Shown: positions 28,281-36,891 of the stretch, piece by piece | Numbering within the stretch: position 1 is the stretch's first letter | Layout: each line of letters starts with the position of its first letter | Source: Umboniibacter marinipuniceus | GTDB lineage: Bacteria; Pseudomonadota; Gammaproteobacteria; Pseudomonadales; DSM-25080 | DNA length: 64,000 bases | Direction of reading: 5' to 3' | Assembly: GCF_003688415.1 (NCBI RefSeq) | Contig: NZ_REFJ01000003.1 | Coordinates: 62,001 to 126,000, forward strand | Made by a program: the position numbers and the translations under genes | The notes under the pieces: model-generated | What the model saw: the letters and a program-made list of their open reading frames with translations, nothing else | What the model was told of the DNA's origin: nothing | Database searches by the model: none

Positions 28281-28607
28281 GTGAAAGCTAAAGGCCCCAG
28301 CAAAAAAGAAGTACGTCAACAAATGCAAAATGACGTGAATCGCTTCCTTAAAGCAGGTGGCTCTGTGGATGTCGTTCCCCGAGGTGAAACTGGGCGAATA
28401 GTAAAGAACGGCGTTCCCGCCGCCGTTACCGAGCTCTTTACCGGCCCGCGTGCTCCGAAACGCGAATATCTGACAGATGTCATTAAAAAGATGGAATCAC
28501 GCAAGAAGCCCTCAGCTGAAAAAAACAGCCCCACCCGCACTCCACCACCAAAACAAGTCCCGGTCTACGACGATTTTGGTGAGATTATCCGTTACGAGTG
28601 GCGCTAA
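28281..28607 (+). CDS. Small basic protein, SutA-like core
   Basis: A 108-residue charged protein with no signal or membrane segment. Its core (FLKAGGSVDVVPRGETGR, residues about 22-39) resembles the FLxxGGxVxxV element of SutA, an RNA-polymerase-binding protein of Pseudomonas, and of related uncharacterised gammaproteobacterial proteins. The middle is Lys/Pro rich and the C-terminus ends with DDFGEIIRYEWR. The similarity is short, so the role is only suggested. Its TAA overlaps the first base of the rluA ATG (TAATG), so the two genes are translationally coupled. Confidence 0.55.
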   Translation: MKAKGPSKKEVRQQMQNDVNRFLKAGGSVDVVPRGETGRIVKNGVPAAVTELFTGPRAPKREYLTDVIKKMESRKKPSAEKNSPTRTPPPKQVPVYDDFGEIIRYEWR

Positions 28608-29248
28608 TGGCCGCAGCTCAACATTCACAATTGGATATTCTGTTCCAAACCGAACACTTTATTGCCGTCAACAAACCGGCAGATCTGCTGAGCGTTCCTG
28701 GGAGAGGGGTCGAGAAGATTGATTCAGTTGTTCATCGAGCACGAGCCCAATTTGGCTTTGCTGAGGCAGTCCACCGACTTGATATGCCTACCTCAGGCAT
28801 CATGCTCGTTGCACTCACCAAGGATGCAGATAAAGCCCTAAAGCGACAGTTCAGCGAAAGAACAACGCGCAAACGCTACGAAGCGATGATTTGGGGCCTC
28901 CCAGAGCAAGAGTCGGGAGTTATTGATCAACCGTTAATCTGTGACTGGGACAACCGGCCGCGTCAAATTGTCTGCTATGAGCACGGCAAAGCCTCGCAAA
29001 CACAGTGGAAAATCACTGAGAAATTAGCGGACCGATGCCGAGTTTCCCTGGTGCCAATTACCGGGCGTTCCCATCAATTACGCGTGCACTTGCAGTGGCT
29101 AGGACACCCCATCTTAGGAGACGAATTCTATGCTGAAGGCCACGCAAAATTGGCCTCTGATCGTCTGCTACTGCATGCGGCGGAGCTTGATTTTGATGAC
29201 CCTGTTACGGGACAGCGCCATCGCCTTAGCTCAGCCGTACCTTTTTGA
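28607..29248 (+). CDS. rluA: Pseudouridine synthase RluA
   Basis: A 213-residue pseudouridine synthase of the RluA family, which modifies U746 of 23S rRNA and U32 of certain tRNAs in E. coli. The catalytic Asp is in AVHRLDMPTSG (near residue 60), and the family blocks VNKPADLLSVPGRG, RKRYEAMIWG, PITGRSHQLRVHLQWLGHPILGD and LLLHAAEL are present. There is no S4 domain, which fits RluA rather than RluC or RluD. The ATG at 28607 shares its A with the previous stop codon; a GTG at 28598 is possible but would overlap the upstream gene further. Confidence 0.9.
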   Translation: MAAAQHSQLDILFQTEHFIAVNKPADLLSVPGRGVEKIDSVVHRARAQFGFAEAVHRLDMPTSGIMLVALTKDADKALKRQFSERTTRKRYEAMIWGLPEQESGVIDQPLICDWDNRPRQIVCYEHGKASQTQWKITEKLADRCRVSLVPITGRSHQLRVHLQWLGHPILGDEFYAEGHAKLASDRLLLHAAELDFDDPVTGQRHRLSSAVPF

Positions 29249-29274
29249 ACAACTATGATGAGAGCCCCAAGATA

Positions 29275-29646
29275 ATGACTAAATTCCCCTATTTGATCGA
29301 AGCCGATGCCGTACAGGATTTACTCGCGAACAACGGCACCGCGGTCATCAACCTAGTAGCTGCCTGGTGCCCAGATTGCTATGAAGCTCAAGCCGCCAAT
29401 ATCGATGCGCTACGAAGTCCCCTCGTTGAGGATGGTGTGCTCTTTGCCAACTTACTGGTCCAGGAACATAAACATGAATACCTATCACCTTTACACCAAG
29501 CATTAACGCTGGGGTTTGGTGGTCATGGTTTCCCAAGAACCGTGCTAATTCTGAACGGCGAACCGGTATCGAGTGACAACGTGGAAATCACTGACGAAAC
29601 AGCGCTAAACCAGTTAGCGAGCAGTTTCCTGCAACTGATTAAATAG
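29275..29646 (+). CDS. Thioredoxin-like protein with CPDC motif
   Basis: A 123-residue cytoplasmic thioredoxin-fold protein. The redox motif is AAWCPDCYEAQ (Cys-Pro-Asp-Cys) at about residues 27-30, followed by a GFGGHGFPRT block where thioredoxins have the cis-proline. The CPDC motif occurs in small thioredoxin-related proteins rather than in TrxA (CGPC). The ATG at 29275 is preferred over TTG at 29245, which would overlap rluA. The last 33 bases overlap the convergent FAD/Fe-S gene. Its partner is unknown. Confidence 0.65.
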   Translation: MTKFPYLIEADAVQDLLANNGTAVINLVAAWCPDCYEAQAANIDALRSPLVEDGVLFANLLVQEHKHEYLSPLHQALTLGFGGHGFPRTVLILNGEPVSSDNVEITDETALNQLASSFLQLIK

Positions 29647-32382
29647 TAACTCAATGATGTGGTGGACGGGGCGCTGAGTATGCTGGCTCAACGCCACCTC
29701 ACACGCTCCGTTAAGATAGACCCCTCGTTCACAAGCTCCCCACTGCTTTGCGATTTTACCGCCGGCATGCTGCGCAAGTTCATCGTTCAAAAACTGCTTC
29801 GCCCCACCACCACCGCAGCAAGTTTGAGGGAAAGTCCGAACATCGGTACTGCAATGCCCGGCAAGTGATACCAGACGCTGGTAATCAACATCCGTTAGTT
29901 CACAACCGAAGTGTACGGCGATTGCCTCACTACTCCGCTTAAGCTTGAGCTTTGGCACCACCGACGAGTCAAGAAACGTCAACAGATTGGTAAATGGTCT
30001 GCCCGCAGTATTCATCGAATTAAAACAGCTCTGCGCATCGGTCAGTATCACCGCCTTCTGGGGAACTTCACTCAACACCCGTTGTAGCCCTTGTTGTTTT
30101 TGACTAGCAACCGAACGCTCACCCCTATTTGACCACTGTTGTCCACAGCAAAGGCCACCGTCGCCTGTGAGCGTTTCTAACTTGAAGCCGGCATGAGCCA
30201 GTACTACTTGCAGCTGCTCATCGGTACTGCCTTGGTCACCTCCAAAGATGCGCGCGCTACAAGAAGCAAGCAGAAAGACGGTCTCAGCCTCTTCACCTAA
30301 GGGTATCAGGCGTTCGCCTTTCGCCCGCTGAACTAACTGTTTCCGCTGTGGCGAAATGGCCGCTTGCGGTAGATAACGCGGCAAGGGCACATTGAATTTG
30401 CGAACAAGTTGAGCATATCCGCGCCGCCAAGAATCGGGCCAGCGTCCGATCAACTGATGGAATAAAGTGAAGCCGGCTCGATAGCAACTCAATACCAACC
30501 CCCAATGATTTGCCTGCCAAACTCGTCGCTGACGAGCAAAGCTCGAGTCCAGCTTAGTGGATGAAAAATTGGCCACGGCTTGACCTGTGTCAATGCCAAC
30601 CGGACACACTGAAGCGCATTGACCACACTGTGCACAGCTTTGATCAATATCGTATCGCAATTGCGATATTGGTATGCGTTGTCCGCGGCGCAGCGTGGCA
30701 ATCCGTTGCCTTGGCGAGAGGCTTAGATCGCTACTTGGGCAAGCAGGCTCGCAAAACCCGCATTCAATGCATTGGTCGATAACGGGATCAACCAGCGGCA
30801 TTCGCTTCGTTTGCTTCATATGAACGCTTTCATCTGCATTAATGATGACCCCAGGGTTTAAGCGACTCTGCGGATCCAGTAACGCCTTGATGCGTTTCAT
30901 TAACTGATACGCTTCATGGCCCCACTCCTTCTCCACAAACGGAGCCATTGCACGGCCGGTACCATGCTCCGCTTTGAGTGAGCCCTCAAAGCGCATCACG
31001 ATATTTTCACTCAACTCCGCCATCAAAGACTCAAATCGAGCCAATTCGTCGTCATCATTGAGGTTTGGGGTAACAATAAAATGGAGATTACCATCGAGCG
31101 CGTGTCCAAAAATTACCGCATTCTCTGAAAAATTGTACTTGTCGAGCTGTAGCCTTAGCTCCACAACCATTTCCGCCAGATACCGAGTTGCTACCGCGAC
31201 GTCTTCGATAATCACCGTAGTCCCCGCAGGACGCTGAGCGCCAACAACCGGGAATATACCAGTACGAACATTCCAGAGAGCCTGACATGCCGCTTCATCG
31301 AATTCGAACTCTACCTCACGACTTAAGCCAGCAAAATTAGCCGCAACGACGGTCTCAGCCAATGCCTGGGTACGCTCAAAATTATCTGCCGCGACTTCAA
31401 CTAGCAAGACGGCCGCACCTTCATTGAGAGTATTCAACCATTTCGGTACGCCGGGCTTATTGCGCATTGTCTCGATGGCACTAGAATCAAGGAGTTCAGC
31501 AGCAGAAACATTCATCGCGCCGATGACAGGAATGGCTTCGCAGGCTTTATGGATATCACGAAAGGCCAGCAGTGCCGTTGCTCGGGATGGGGGCGCACTA
31601 ACGGTTTCAAGTTCGACTTGATCGATGAATGCTAGCGTCCCCTCTGAGCCAACCACTAAGTGACTGAGAATATCTACGCCGTCAGAAAAATCCACCAGAC
31701 TATTAATGCTGAATCCGGTGGTGTTCTTAATTGCGTACTTTCTTTTAATGAGTTTACTTAGGGATTCATTGCCTTGAGTCGCCAATGCTAGCGCTTCAAG
31801 CTCCGCCAATAAAGAATGATGACTATGGCGAAAACTCGCCACCGACTTGGCTGAGCTCGTATCAACAACGGTGCCATCGGCTAGGACCATCTTGAGCGAT
31901 CGCAGTGTATGATAACTGTTGCCGTTTACACCGCAGCACATGCCCGAGGAGTTATTGGCGACGATACCTCCCATCATTGCCACTTTGAGTGTTGCGGGGT
32001 CCGGGCCAATCTTGCGATTAAACTTAGCCAGTGCTGCGTTTGCCTCCGCTCCGCGCACCGCAGCACCGAGTTTGATCACCTCGCCATCGTCAGCAATCGT
32101 TAGCTCCCTAAAACCGGTGAAGCCCAAACGAACGAGGATACCCTCCCCCACAGCCTGCCCAGAAAGCGAGGTCCCCGCCGCGCGAAAGGTAACACTAACG
32201 GTAAATTGTGCGGCAATCTTCAATACGGTTTGAAGCTGCTCAACCGCATCTACGGTGACCACAGCTTGTGGTGTAATCGCAAAGTAACTTGCATCCGTTG
32301 ACCAAGCGCTTAAACGCGGTTCAGTCGCGCAGACTCGATGAGCGCCCAACGCGGATTCTAGAGTAGTGATCAGCCGATTCAT
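29614..32382 (-). CDS. FAD-linked oxidase with Fe-S domain, D-lactate-dehydrogenase-like
   Basis: A 922-residue fusion: an FAD-binding domain (about 40-230, with TFRAAGTSLSGQAVG and GGIVANNSSGM), an FAD-linked oxidase C-terminal domain (about 240-500), two 4Fe-4S motifs (CIECGFCEPACP and CAQCGQCASVCPVG, about 535-610) and a CCG-type domain with CCGQQ and CCGGGG near the end. This layout matches Dld-II of Shewanella and YdiJ, which oxidise D-lactate or D-2-hydroxyglutarate and feed electrons to the respiratory chain. The start at 32382 has AAGGA seven bases upstream; an ATG at 32403 lacks one. D-lactate is likely but not certain. Confidence 0.82.
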   Translation of the reverse strand: MNRLITTLESALGAHRVCATEPRLSAWSTDASYFAITPQAVVTVDAVEQLQTVLKIAAQFTVSVTFRAAGTSLSGQAVGEGILVRLGFTGFRELTIADDGEVIKLGAAVRGAEANAALAKFNRKIGPDPATLKVAMMGGIVANNSSGMCCGVNGNSYHTLRSLKMVLADGTVVDTSSAKSVASFRHSHHSLLAELEALALATQGNESLSKLIKRKYAIKNTTGFSINSLVDFSDGVDILSHLVVGSEGTLAFIDQVELETVSAPPSRATALLAFRDIHKACEAIPVIGAMNVSAAELLDSSAIETMRNKPGVPKWLNTLNEGAAVLLVEVAADNFERTQALAETVVAANFAGLSREVEFEFDEAACQALWNVRTGIFPVVGAQRPAGTTVIIEDVAVATRYLAEMVVELRLQLDKYNFSENAVIFGHALDGNLHFIVTPNLNDDDELARFESLMAELSENIVMRFEGSLKAEHGTGRAMAPFVEKEWGHEAYQLMKRIKALLDPQSRLNPGVIINADESVHMKQTKRMPLVDPVIDQCIECGFCEPACPSSDLSLSPRQRIATLRRGQRIPISQLRYDIDQSCAQCGQCASVCPVGIDTGQAVANFSSTKLDSSFARQRRVWQANHWGLVLSCYRAGFTLFHQLIGRWPDSWRRGYAQLVRKFNVPLPRYLPQAAISPQRKQLVQRAKGERLIPLGEEAETVFLLASCSARIFGGDQGSTDEQLQVVLAHAGFKLETLTGDGGLCCGQQWSNRGERSVASQKQQGLQRVLSEVPQKAVILTDAQSCFNSMNTAGRPFTNLLTFLDSSVVPKLKLKRSSEAIAVHFGCELTDVDYQRLVSLAGHCSTDVRTFPQTCCGGGGAKQFLNDELAQHAGGKIAKQWGACERGVYLNGACEVALSQHTQRPVHHIIELLFNQLQETAR

Positions 32383-32467
32383 GAAAGCTTCCTTGATTTT
32401 CATTAAGACTAACGGCTTTTAGCAAAAATTTCATGCTCGCTCCGTGCGAAGCTGCCCACGCTAGAAC

Positions 32468-32495
32468 AAAAAAGGGCGAGTCATACGACTCGCCC
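32468..32495 (-). terminator. Rho-independent terminator of aceA
   Basis: A perfect 9-bp stem GGGCGAGTC / GACTCGCCC (32474-32482 with 32487-32495) with a 4-nt loop, followed on the minus strand by six T's. It lies about 50 bases after the aceA stop. Confidence 0.92.
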
Positions 32496-32545
32496 AATGT
32501 GGTAAAACTAACTGAAATGTTAATGGTTCGAAGTAAGCGCGATAA

Positions 32546-34147
32546 TTACGCTACTTCGAACTGGTTCATAGTGTTGTCTTCACCTGAAGCCTTTAATGCT
32601 TGATCTCCAGAGAAGTACTCTTTGTGATCGTCACCGAGGTTTGAACCGGCCATGTCTTGGTGCTTAACACAAGCGATACCGCGACGAATCTCACGACGCT
32701 GAACGCCACGAACATATGCCAACATGCCTTCGCCACCGAAGTAACCCTGTGCCAGCGTGTCCGTTGACAGTGCCGCAGTGTGGTAAGTCGGCAACGTGAT
32801 CAAGTGGTGGAAAATGTTCGCTTCACGTGCCGCAGTGGACTGGAAGTCACGAATACGAACATCAGCTTCAACCGCTAGCTCAGAGGTGTCGTAATCTACA
32901 GACATTAACTTATCACGGTCATACTCTGACATATCACGGCCTTCTTCAGTCCAAGCATCAAATACCTGCTGACGGAAGTTCAAGGTCCAGTTGAAGCTAG
33001 GTGAGTTGTTGTAAACTAACTTAGCATCAGGAACAATGGCGCGAATTGCGTTAACCATTTCAGCAATCTGCTGTACGTGAGGCTTCTCAGTTTCAATCCA
33101 AAGTAGATCGGCACCATACTGAAGGCTAGTCACACAGTCCAAAACAACACGATCGAAGCCTGTATTCTCTTTAAAGCGATATAGACCGTTTGGCAAACGA
33201 ACTGGCTTACGAAGCTCACCATCTTGCTTGATGATCATGTCGCCGTCATTGATGTCCTCTGGACCATTAACTGGCGTAGTCTCTAAGAATGCATTGTACT
33301 GAGAGGCTAAGTCACCTGGCTCTTTAGACACTGGGATCTTCTGAGTAAGGCCTGCACCTAATGAATCTGTACGCGCAACGATAACACCGTCGTCAACACC
33401 TAGCTCTAAGAATGCGTAGCGAACTGCATTGATCTTAGAAAGGAAATCTTCATGAGGAACGGTTACCTTTCCATCTTGGTGACCACACTGCTTCGCATCG
33501 GAAACCTGGTTCTCAATCTGGATACATGCCGCGCCCGCTTCGATCATACGCTTCGCTAGCAGGTAAGTTGCCTCCTCGTTACCGAAACCTGCATCGATGT
33601 CAGCAATGATAGGTACTACGTGCGTTTCGTAGTTTTCGATGGCGTTGATCGCTGCAGCTTCAGCCACTTCATCACCCGCTGCACGCGCTTTGTCTAAATC
33701 GCCGAAGAGGTGACCTAATTCACGTGCATCAGCCTGGCGAAGGAAGGTGTAAAGCTCTTCGATAAGGCTTGGTACTGAGGTCTTCTCATGCATTGACTGA
33801 TCCGGAAGCGGTCCGAACTCAGAGCGCAGTGCTGCAATCATCCAACCAGAAAGGTAGAGATAACGCTTGTCAGTGGTACCGTGATGCTTCTTGATAGAGA
33901 TCATCTTCTGCTGGCCGATGAAACCGTGCCAGCAACCTAGCGACTGAGTGTACTTAGTCTTGTCGGCGTCGAATTCGGCCATGTCTTTGCGCATGATACC
34001 AGCCGTGTACTTCGCCACATCTAGCCCCGTCTGGAAGCGATTCTGAGCACGCATACGTGCTGCATACTCAGGGTTAATATTACGCCATGCTTCGCCACGT
34101 GATGCTTTGAGCGCGTTGATCAATTCAATTTCATTTTTGTAAGCCAT
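32546..34147 (-). CDS. aceA: Isocitrate lyase, long (Pseudomonas) type
   Basis: A 533-residue isocitrate lyase that splits isocitrate to glyoxylate and succinate, the first step of the glyoxylate shunt for growth on acetate or fatty acids. The catalytic Cys221 lies in KQCGHQDG, preceded by PIIADIDAGFG (Mg2+ site), with VARTDSLGA and NNSPSFNW conserved. Length and the KQCGH form match the long type of Pseudomonas and Acinetobacter rather than the 434-residue E. coli form. A strong AGGAGGG ribosome binding site sits 8 bases before the ATG, suggesting high expression. No malate synthase gene is in the window. Confidence 0.95.
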   Translation of the reverse strand: MAYKNEIELINALKASRGEAWRNINPEYAARMRAQNRFQTGLDVAKYTAGIMRKDMAEFDADKTKYTQSLGCWHGFIGQQKMISIKKHHGTTDKRYLYLSGWMIAALRSEFGPLPDQSMHEKTSVPSLIEELYTFLRQADARELGHLFGDLDKARAAGDEVAEAAAINAIENYETHVVPIIADIDAGFGNEEATYLLAKRMIEAGAACIQIENQVSDAKQCGHQDGKVTVPHEDFLSKINAVRYAFLELGVDDGVIVARTDSLGAGLTQKIPVSKEPGDLASQYNAFLETTPVNGPEDINDGDMIIKQDGELRKPVRLPNGLYRFKENTGFDRVVLDCVTSLQYGADLLWIETEKPHVQQIAEMVNAIRAIVPDAKLVYNNSPSFNWTLNFRQQVFDAWTEEGRDMSEYDRDKLMSVDYDTSELAVEADVRIRDFQSTAAREANIFHHLITLPTYHTAALSTDTLAQGYFGGEGMLAYVRGVQRREIRRGIACVKHQDMAGSNLGDDHKEYFSGDQALKASGEDNTMNQFEVA

Positions 34148-34546
34148 GGTGACGACCCTCCTACTGGGTTAATTTCGTTGCTTGACTTCAAGGTACTCGG
34201 ACCCCCTAGCTTTGTGAAATAAGCGTAATCTCTAGCAACCATTCACCATATTTATCAATTGCAATTTGCCATTCATGTGAGTTTTACGACACATTTTAAA
34301 TACTAGCTACACAGACACAAGCATTGATTTCACTAGCCTGTAGTGAGTAAGTAGTTTTTCTTACAGGAAATTTTTAACGCAAATTTCGCAATCTGTAGTT
34401 TTACTACAATTCACTTTTTTTAGCTTTTTTCTTGGTCATCAACGAATTGCCTGCTTTTCAACCAGCGCTCATTTGAGAACTAAACCGAAATGTTGTTAAG
34501 TGGTGTATATAAGTCACCTCTAATAACAATAATTCGGCAGATAATC
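34148..34546. other. AT-rich divergent promoter region of aceA and the FMO gene
   Basis: This 399-base gap holds the aceA ribosome binding site (34156-34162), a HexR-like palindrome at 34394-34408 and the widely spaced inverted repeat CCTGTA (34337-34342) / TACAGG (34362-34367). No gene is seen. Long T- and A-rich stretches suggest promoters in both directions, but no single -35/-10 pair is clear. Confidence 0.5.
34394..34408. promoter_or_regulatory. HexR-like palindrome upstream of aceA
   Basis: TGTAGTTTTACTACA is a perfect 6-3-6 inverted repeat differing from the hexR-leader operator (TGTAAT-N3-ATTACA) by one symmetric base pair. In Shewanella, HexR is reported to activate glyoxylate-shunt genes, so a site about 245 bases upstream of aceA fits. 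It could also serve the divergent FMO gene, whose start is 139 bases away. Confidence 0.6.
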
Positions 34547-36043
34547 ATGATTTCAGATAACAACACCCAGATTGAAGTACTCGACACGCTTATTGTTGGC
34601 GCTGGTATTTCAGGTATTGGCGCGGCCTACTACTTTCAACGTGACTGTCCCGGCAAGCGTTATGCAATCCTAGAAAGCAGAGCGAATCTTGGCGGCACAT
34701 GGGATCTATTCAAGTACCCAGGCATTCGATCTGATTCGGATCTTTATACCTTCGCGTACGAGTTCAAACCCTGGGAGTCTAATAAGTCCATTGCATCAGC
34801 TCAGCTTATACTCGACTACTTGAATGAAACGGCGGATGAGTACGGTATTCGTCAGCATATCCGTTTCAACACGGCAGTGGTAAAGCTTGAGTGGAACTCA
34901 TCTGACAGCCTTTGGTGTGTCACAACGCTTAATCAACAAACACAACAACAAGTCACTCTTAAAGCTCGCTGGATCTTCTCGGCAACTGGGTACTACGATT
35001 ACCAGCAGGGTTTTCAACCACAATTCAATGACCTTGATGAATTTGATGGCGAGCTGATACACCCGCAGCATTGGCCTGAAAACTTCACTGCTGAAAATAA
35101 GAAGATGTTGGTGATTGGCAGTGGAGCCACCGCTATTACTCTAGCGCCCGAACTCGCTAAAGTGGCGGAGCACGTTACCCTACTGCAACGTACACCCACC
35201 TACATGATGCATTTGCCGACTGGGGATCCAATTGCCAACCTGCTCAAGTCGATCTTCCCGAAGCAAACAGCACACGCACTAATTCGGAAAAAAAATATAT
35301 TCTTCCACCGAAGTTTCTGGCGATTTAGCACGCGTTTCCCAAAGCTCGCTAAACGACTGTTATTACGCCATGTCGCTAGTAGGCTTCCCGAGGGCTATGA
35401 TGTGGCTAAACACTTCACTCCACCCTATAACCCTTGGGATCAACGATTATGCGCGGTGACCGACGGCGATCTCTTTAAAGCCATTCATCGTGGTGATCTG
35501 GACATGCAAACGGATCACATTGAGCGTTTCACGCACGACGGCGTCAAACTCAAGTCTGGAAAGGAAATTAAAGCCGACACCATCGTTACCGCCACAGGAC
35601 TGAACATTAAGCTTATGGGTGGGGTTGATATCATTATTGACGGAAAACCCCTCGACTTCCCTAGCACTGTGACCTACAAAGGAGCAATGTTATCCGGCGT
35701 ACCGAATTTTTGCTTTGCGGTAGGCTATACCAATGCATCCTGGACGCTAAAGATTGGCTTACTTTGCGAATACTTTTGTCGCGTCTTCAATCATATGGAG
35801 GTCACCGGTTACGCAAAGTGTGTACCCGAGGTTCCAACCGAGAATTTTACCACCAGCCCACTTTTGGATTTTGGTGCGGGTTATATCCAGCGCTCACTTC
35901 ATCTCATGCCGAAGAAAGGCCAAGCAAGCCCGTGGGATATGTCTATGAGCTATGGCCCAGACGTAAAGTTCTTCCGCAAAGGACGTATTGAAGACGAATT
36001 TTTGCAGTTCACATCGCGCGCTGAGACGGAAAACGCCCCGTAA
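34547..36043 (+). CDS. Flavin-containing monooxygenase (Baeyer-Villiger/FMO type)
   Basis: A 498-residue class B flavoprotein monooxygenase. It has an FAD Rossmann motif GAGISGIG near residue 19, the FMO/BVMO signature FxGxxxHxxxW as FDGELIHPQHW near 165, and an NADPH Rossmann motif GSGATAITLAP near 190. Such enzymes insert oxygen into ketones or oxidise N or S atoms; the substrate is unknown. The ATG at 34547 is used because the family N-terminus begins close to the first Rossmann strand; a longer frame from 34490 adds 19 unsupported residues. It is divergent from aceA across a long intergenic region. Confidence 0.85.
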   Translation: MISDNNTQIEVLDTLIVGAGISGIGAAYYFQRDCPGKRYAILESRANLGGTWDLFKYPGIRSDSDLYTFAYEFKPWESNKSIASAQLILDYLNETADEYGIRQHIRFNTAVVKLEWNSSDSLWCVTTLNQQTQQQVTLKARWIFSATGYYDYQQGFQPQFNDLDEFDGELIHPQHWPENFTAENKKMLVIGSGATAITLAPELAKVAEHVTLLQRTPTYMMHLPTGDPIANLLKSIFPKQTAHALIRKKNIFFHRSFWRFSTRFPKLAKRLLLRHVASRLPEGYDVAKHFTPPYNPWDQRLCAVTDGDLFKAIHRGDLDMQTDHIERFTHDGVKLKSGKEIKADTIVTATGLNIKLMGGVDIIIDGKPLDFPSTVTYKGAMLSGVPNFCFAVGYTNASWTLKIGLLCEYFCRVFNHMEVTGYAKCVPEVPTENFTTSPLLDFGAGYIQRSLHLMPKKGQASPWDMSMSYGPDVKFFRKGRIEDEFLQFTSRAETENAP

Positions 36044-36116
36044 TCAGCGCTATTTAGCCAAGGTTTACTACCGCTGATCTACAAACTATCGCGCTACGCA
36101 AAAAAACCTATTGATA

Positions 36117-36135
36117 ATGCGAACGATTCTCATTA
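36117..36135. promoter_or_regulatory. Predicted Fur box of bfd
   Basis: AATGCGAACGATTCTCATT is an 8-3-8 inverted repeat with one mismatch, close to the Fur consensus, and with GATAAT just upstream. It overlaps a plausible promoter: TTGATA at 36111-36116 and TAATGT at 36134-36139, 17 bases apart. Bfd is a known Fur target, expressed under iron limitation. Confidence 0.72.
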
Positions 36136-36165
36136 ATGTTATGAGCATCAACTGGAGCTTCTATT

Positions 36166-36369
36166 ATGTTTGTTTGCGTTTGCGCTGGAATTACACAACA
36201 ACAGATCAACAATGCCGTCACTCGAGGCGCAAGAACTGTAGATCAATTGCGCAGCCAGCTAAATGTAGCGAGTGGCTGCGGGATGTGTCTTGAAGACGTG
36301 ACTGAACAGCTAAGTCACCATTCTACCCATACCGCCGCTGAGTTTACTGACGCCGCAGCTAGCTGCTAA
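36166..36369 (+). CDS. bfd: Bacterioferritin-associated ferredoxin
   Basis: A 67-residue [2Fe-2S] protein. The four cluster ligands are Cys4, Cys6, Cys38 and Cys41 (MFVCVC and SGCGMC), the exact Bfd spacing. Bfd docks on bacterioferritin near the haem and passes electrons that reduce and release stored Fe3+. It is preceded by a Fur-like box and faces two bacterioferritin genes, so release (Bfd, low iron) and storage (Bfr) are encoded together. Its TAA stop falls in the first unit of a short tandem repeat. Confidence 0.93.
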   Translation: MFVCVCAGITQQQINNAVTRGARTVDQLRSQLNVASGCGMCLEDVTEQLSHHSTHTAAEFTDAAASC

Positions 36370-36391
36370 CTGCTAACTGCTAACTGCTAAC
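36364..36391. repeat. Four tandem copies of TGCTAAC
   Basis: Exact 7-bp units at 36364, 36371, 36378 and 36385. The first contains the bfd stop codon. The array fills most of the short gap between bfd and the convergent bacterioferritin stop at 36400. The stop in the first unit means copy-number change would not alter Bfd. Confidence 0.9.
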
Positions 36392-36399
36392 TGGCCATT

Positions 36400-36891
36400 C
36401 TACTCCGCTGCCGGTTTAGCCGTCATTTGAGATTGAATAAAGTTGGCTAGTCCAACCATTTTGATTAAGCGCAGTTGCTGTTCTAGCCAATACATATGGT
36501 CCATCTCGGTATCATCGAGTAACTTCACCAAGATCTCCCTAGTAACATAGTCCGCGGAAGTTTCACAAACACTAATAGCCTGCTTAAGCAACGCCGCAAC
36601 CTCTCGCTCAACCACTAGGTCAAACTCAAACATTTCTACAATTGTTGACCCAACTCGCGTTGGCGACGCTGAGTTCATATTGGGAGTCACCTCTAGAAAG
36701 AGCATTCGATCAATTAATGCCTGAGCGTGCTCGCCCTCTTCCTCTGACTCATGAAACATTCGCTCGGCAATAGCGTCTAAACCCCAATCCTTGAGGATAC
36801 TCGCATGCGCCAAATATTGATCGCGCGCCATGAGTTCATTGTTCAAAAGTAGCTGTAAATGCTCTACGACTTGAGTATTCGCTTTCATCAC
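36400..36891 (-). CDS. Bacterioferritin subunit with intact ferroxidase site, no haem Met
   Basis: A 163-residue four-helix ferritin-like subunit. All six ferroxidase ligands are present: Glu19, Glu52, His55, Glu95, Glu129 and His132 (E. coli Bfr: Glu18, Glu51, His54, Glu94, Glu127, His130). The haem-ligand position is Gly53 instead of Met52. It should oxidise Fe2+ but not bind haem on its own. Its start overlaps the stop of the second bacterioferritin gene by 4 bases, so the two are translationally coupled and probably co-assemble, as known for the two-subunit bacterioferritins of Neisseria and Magnetospirillum. Confidence 0.92.
   Translation of the reverse strand: MMKANTQVVEHLQLLLNNELMARDQYLAHASILKDWGLDAIAERMFHESEEEGEHAQALIDRMLFLEVTPNMNSASPTRVGSTIVEMFEFDLVVEREVAALLKQAISVCETSADYVTREILVKLLDDTEMDHMYWLEQQLRLIKMVGLANFIQSQMTAKPAAE

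Noticed and set aside
36364-36391. TGCTAAC repeats as a phase-variation switch for bfd
   Set aside because: The bfd stop codon lies in the first unit, so a change in copy number cannot alter the protein.
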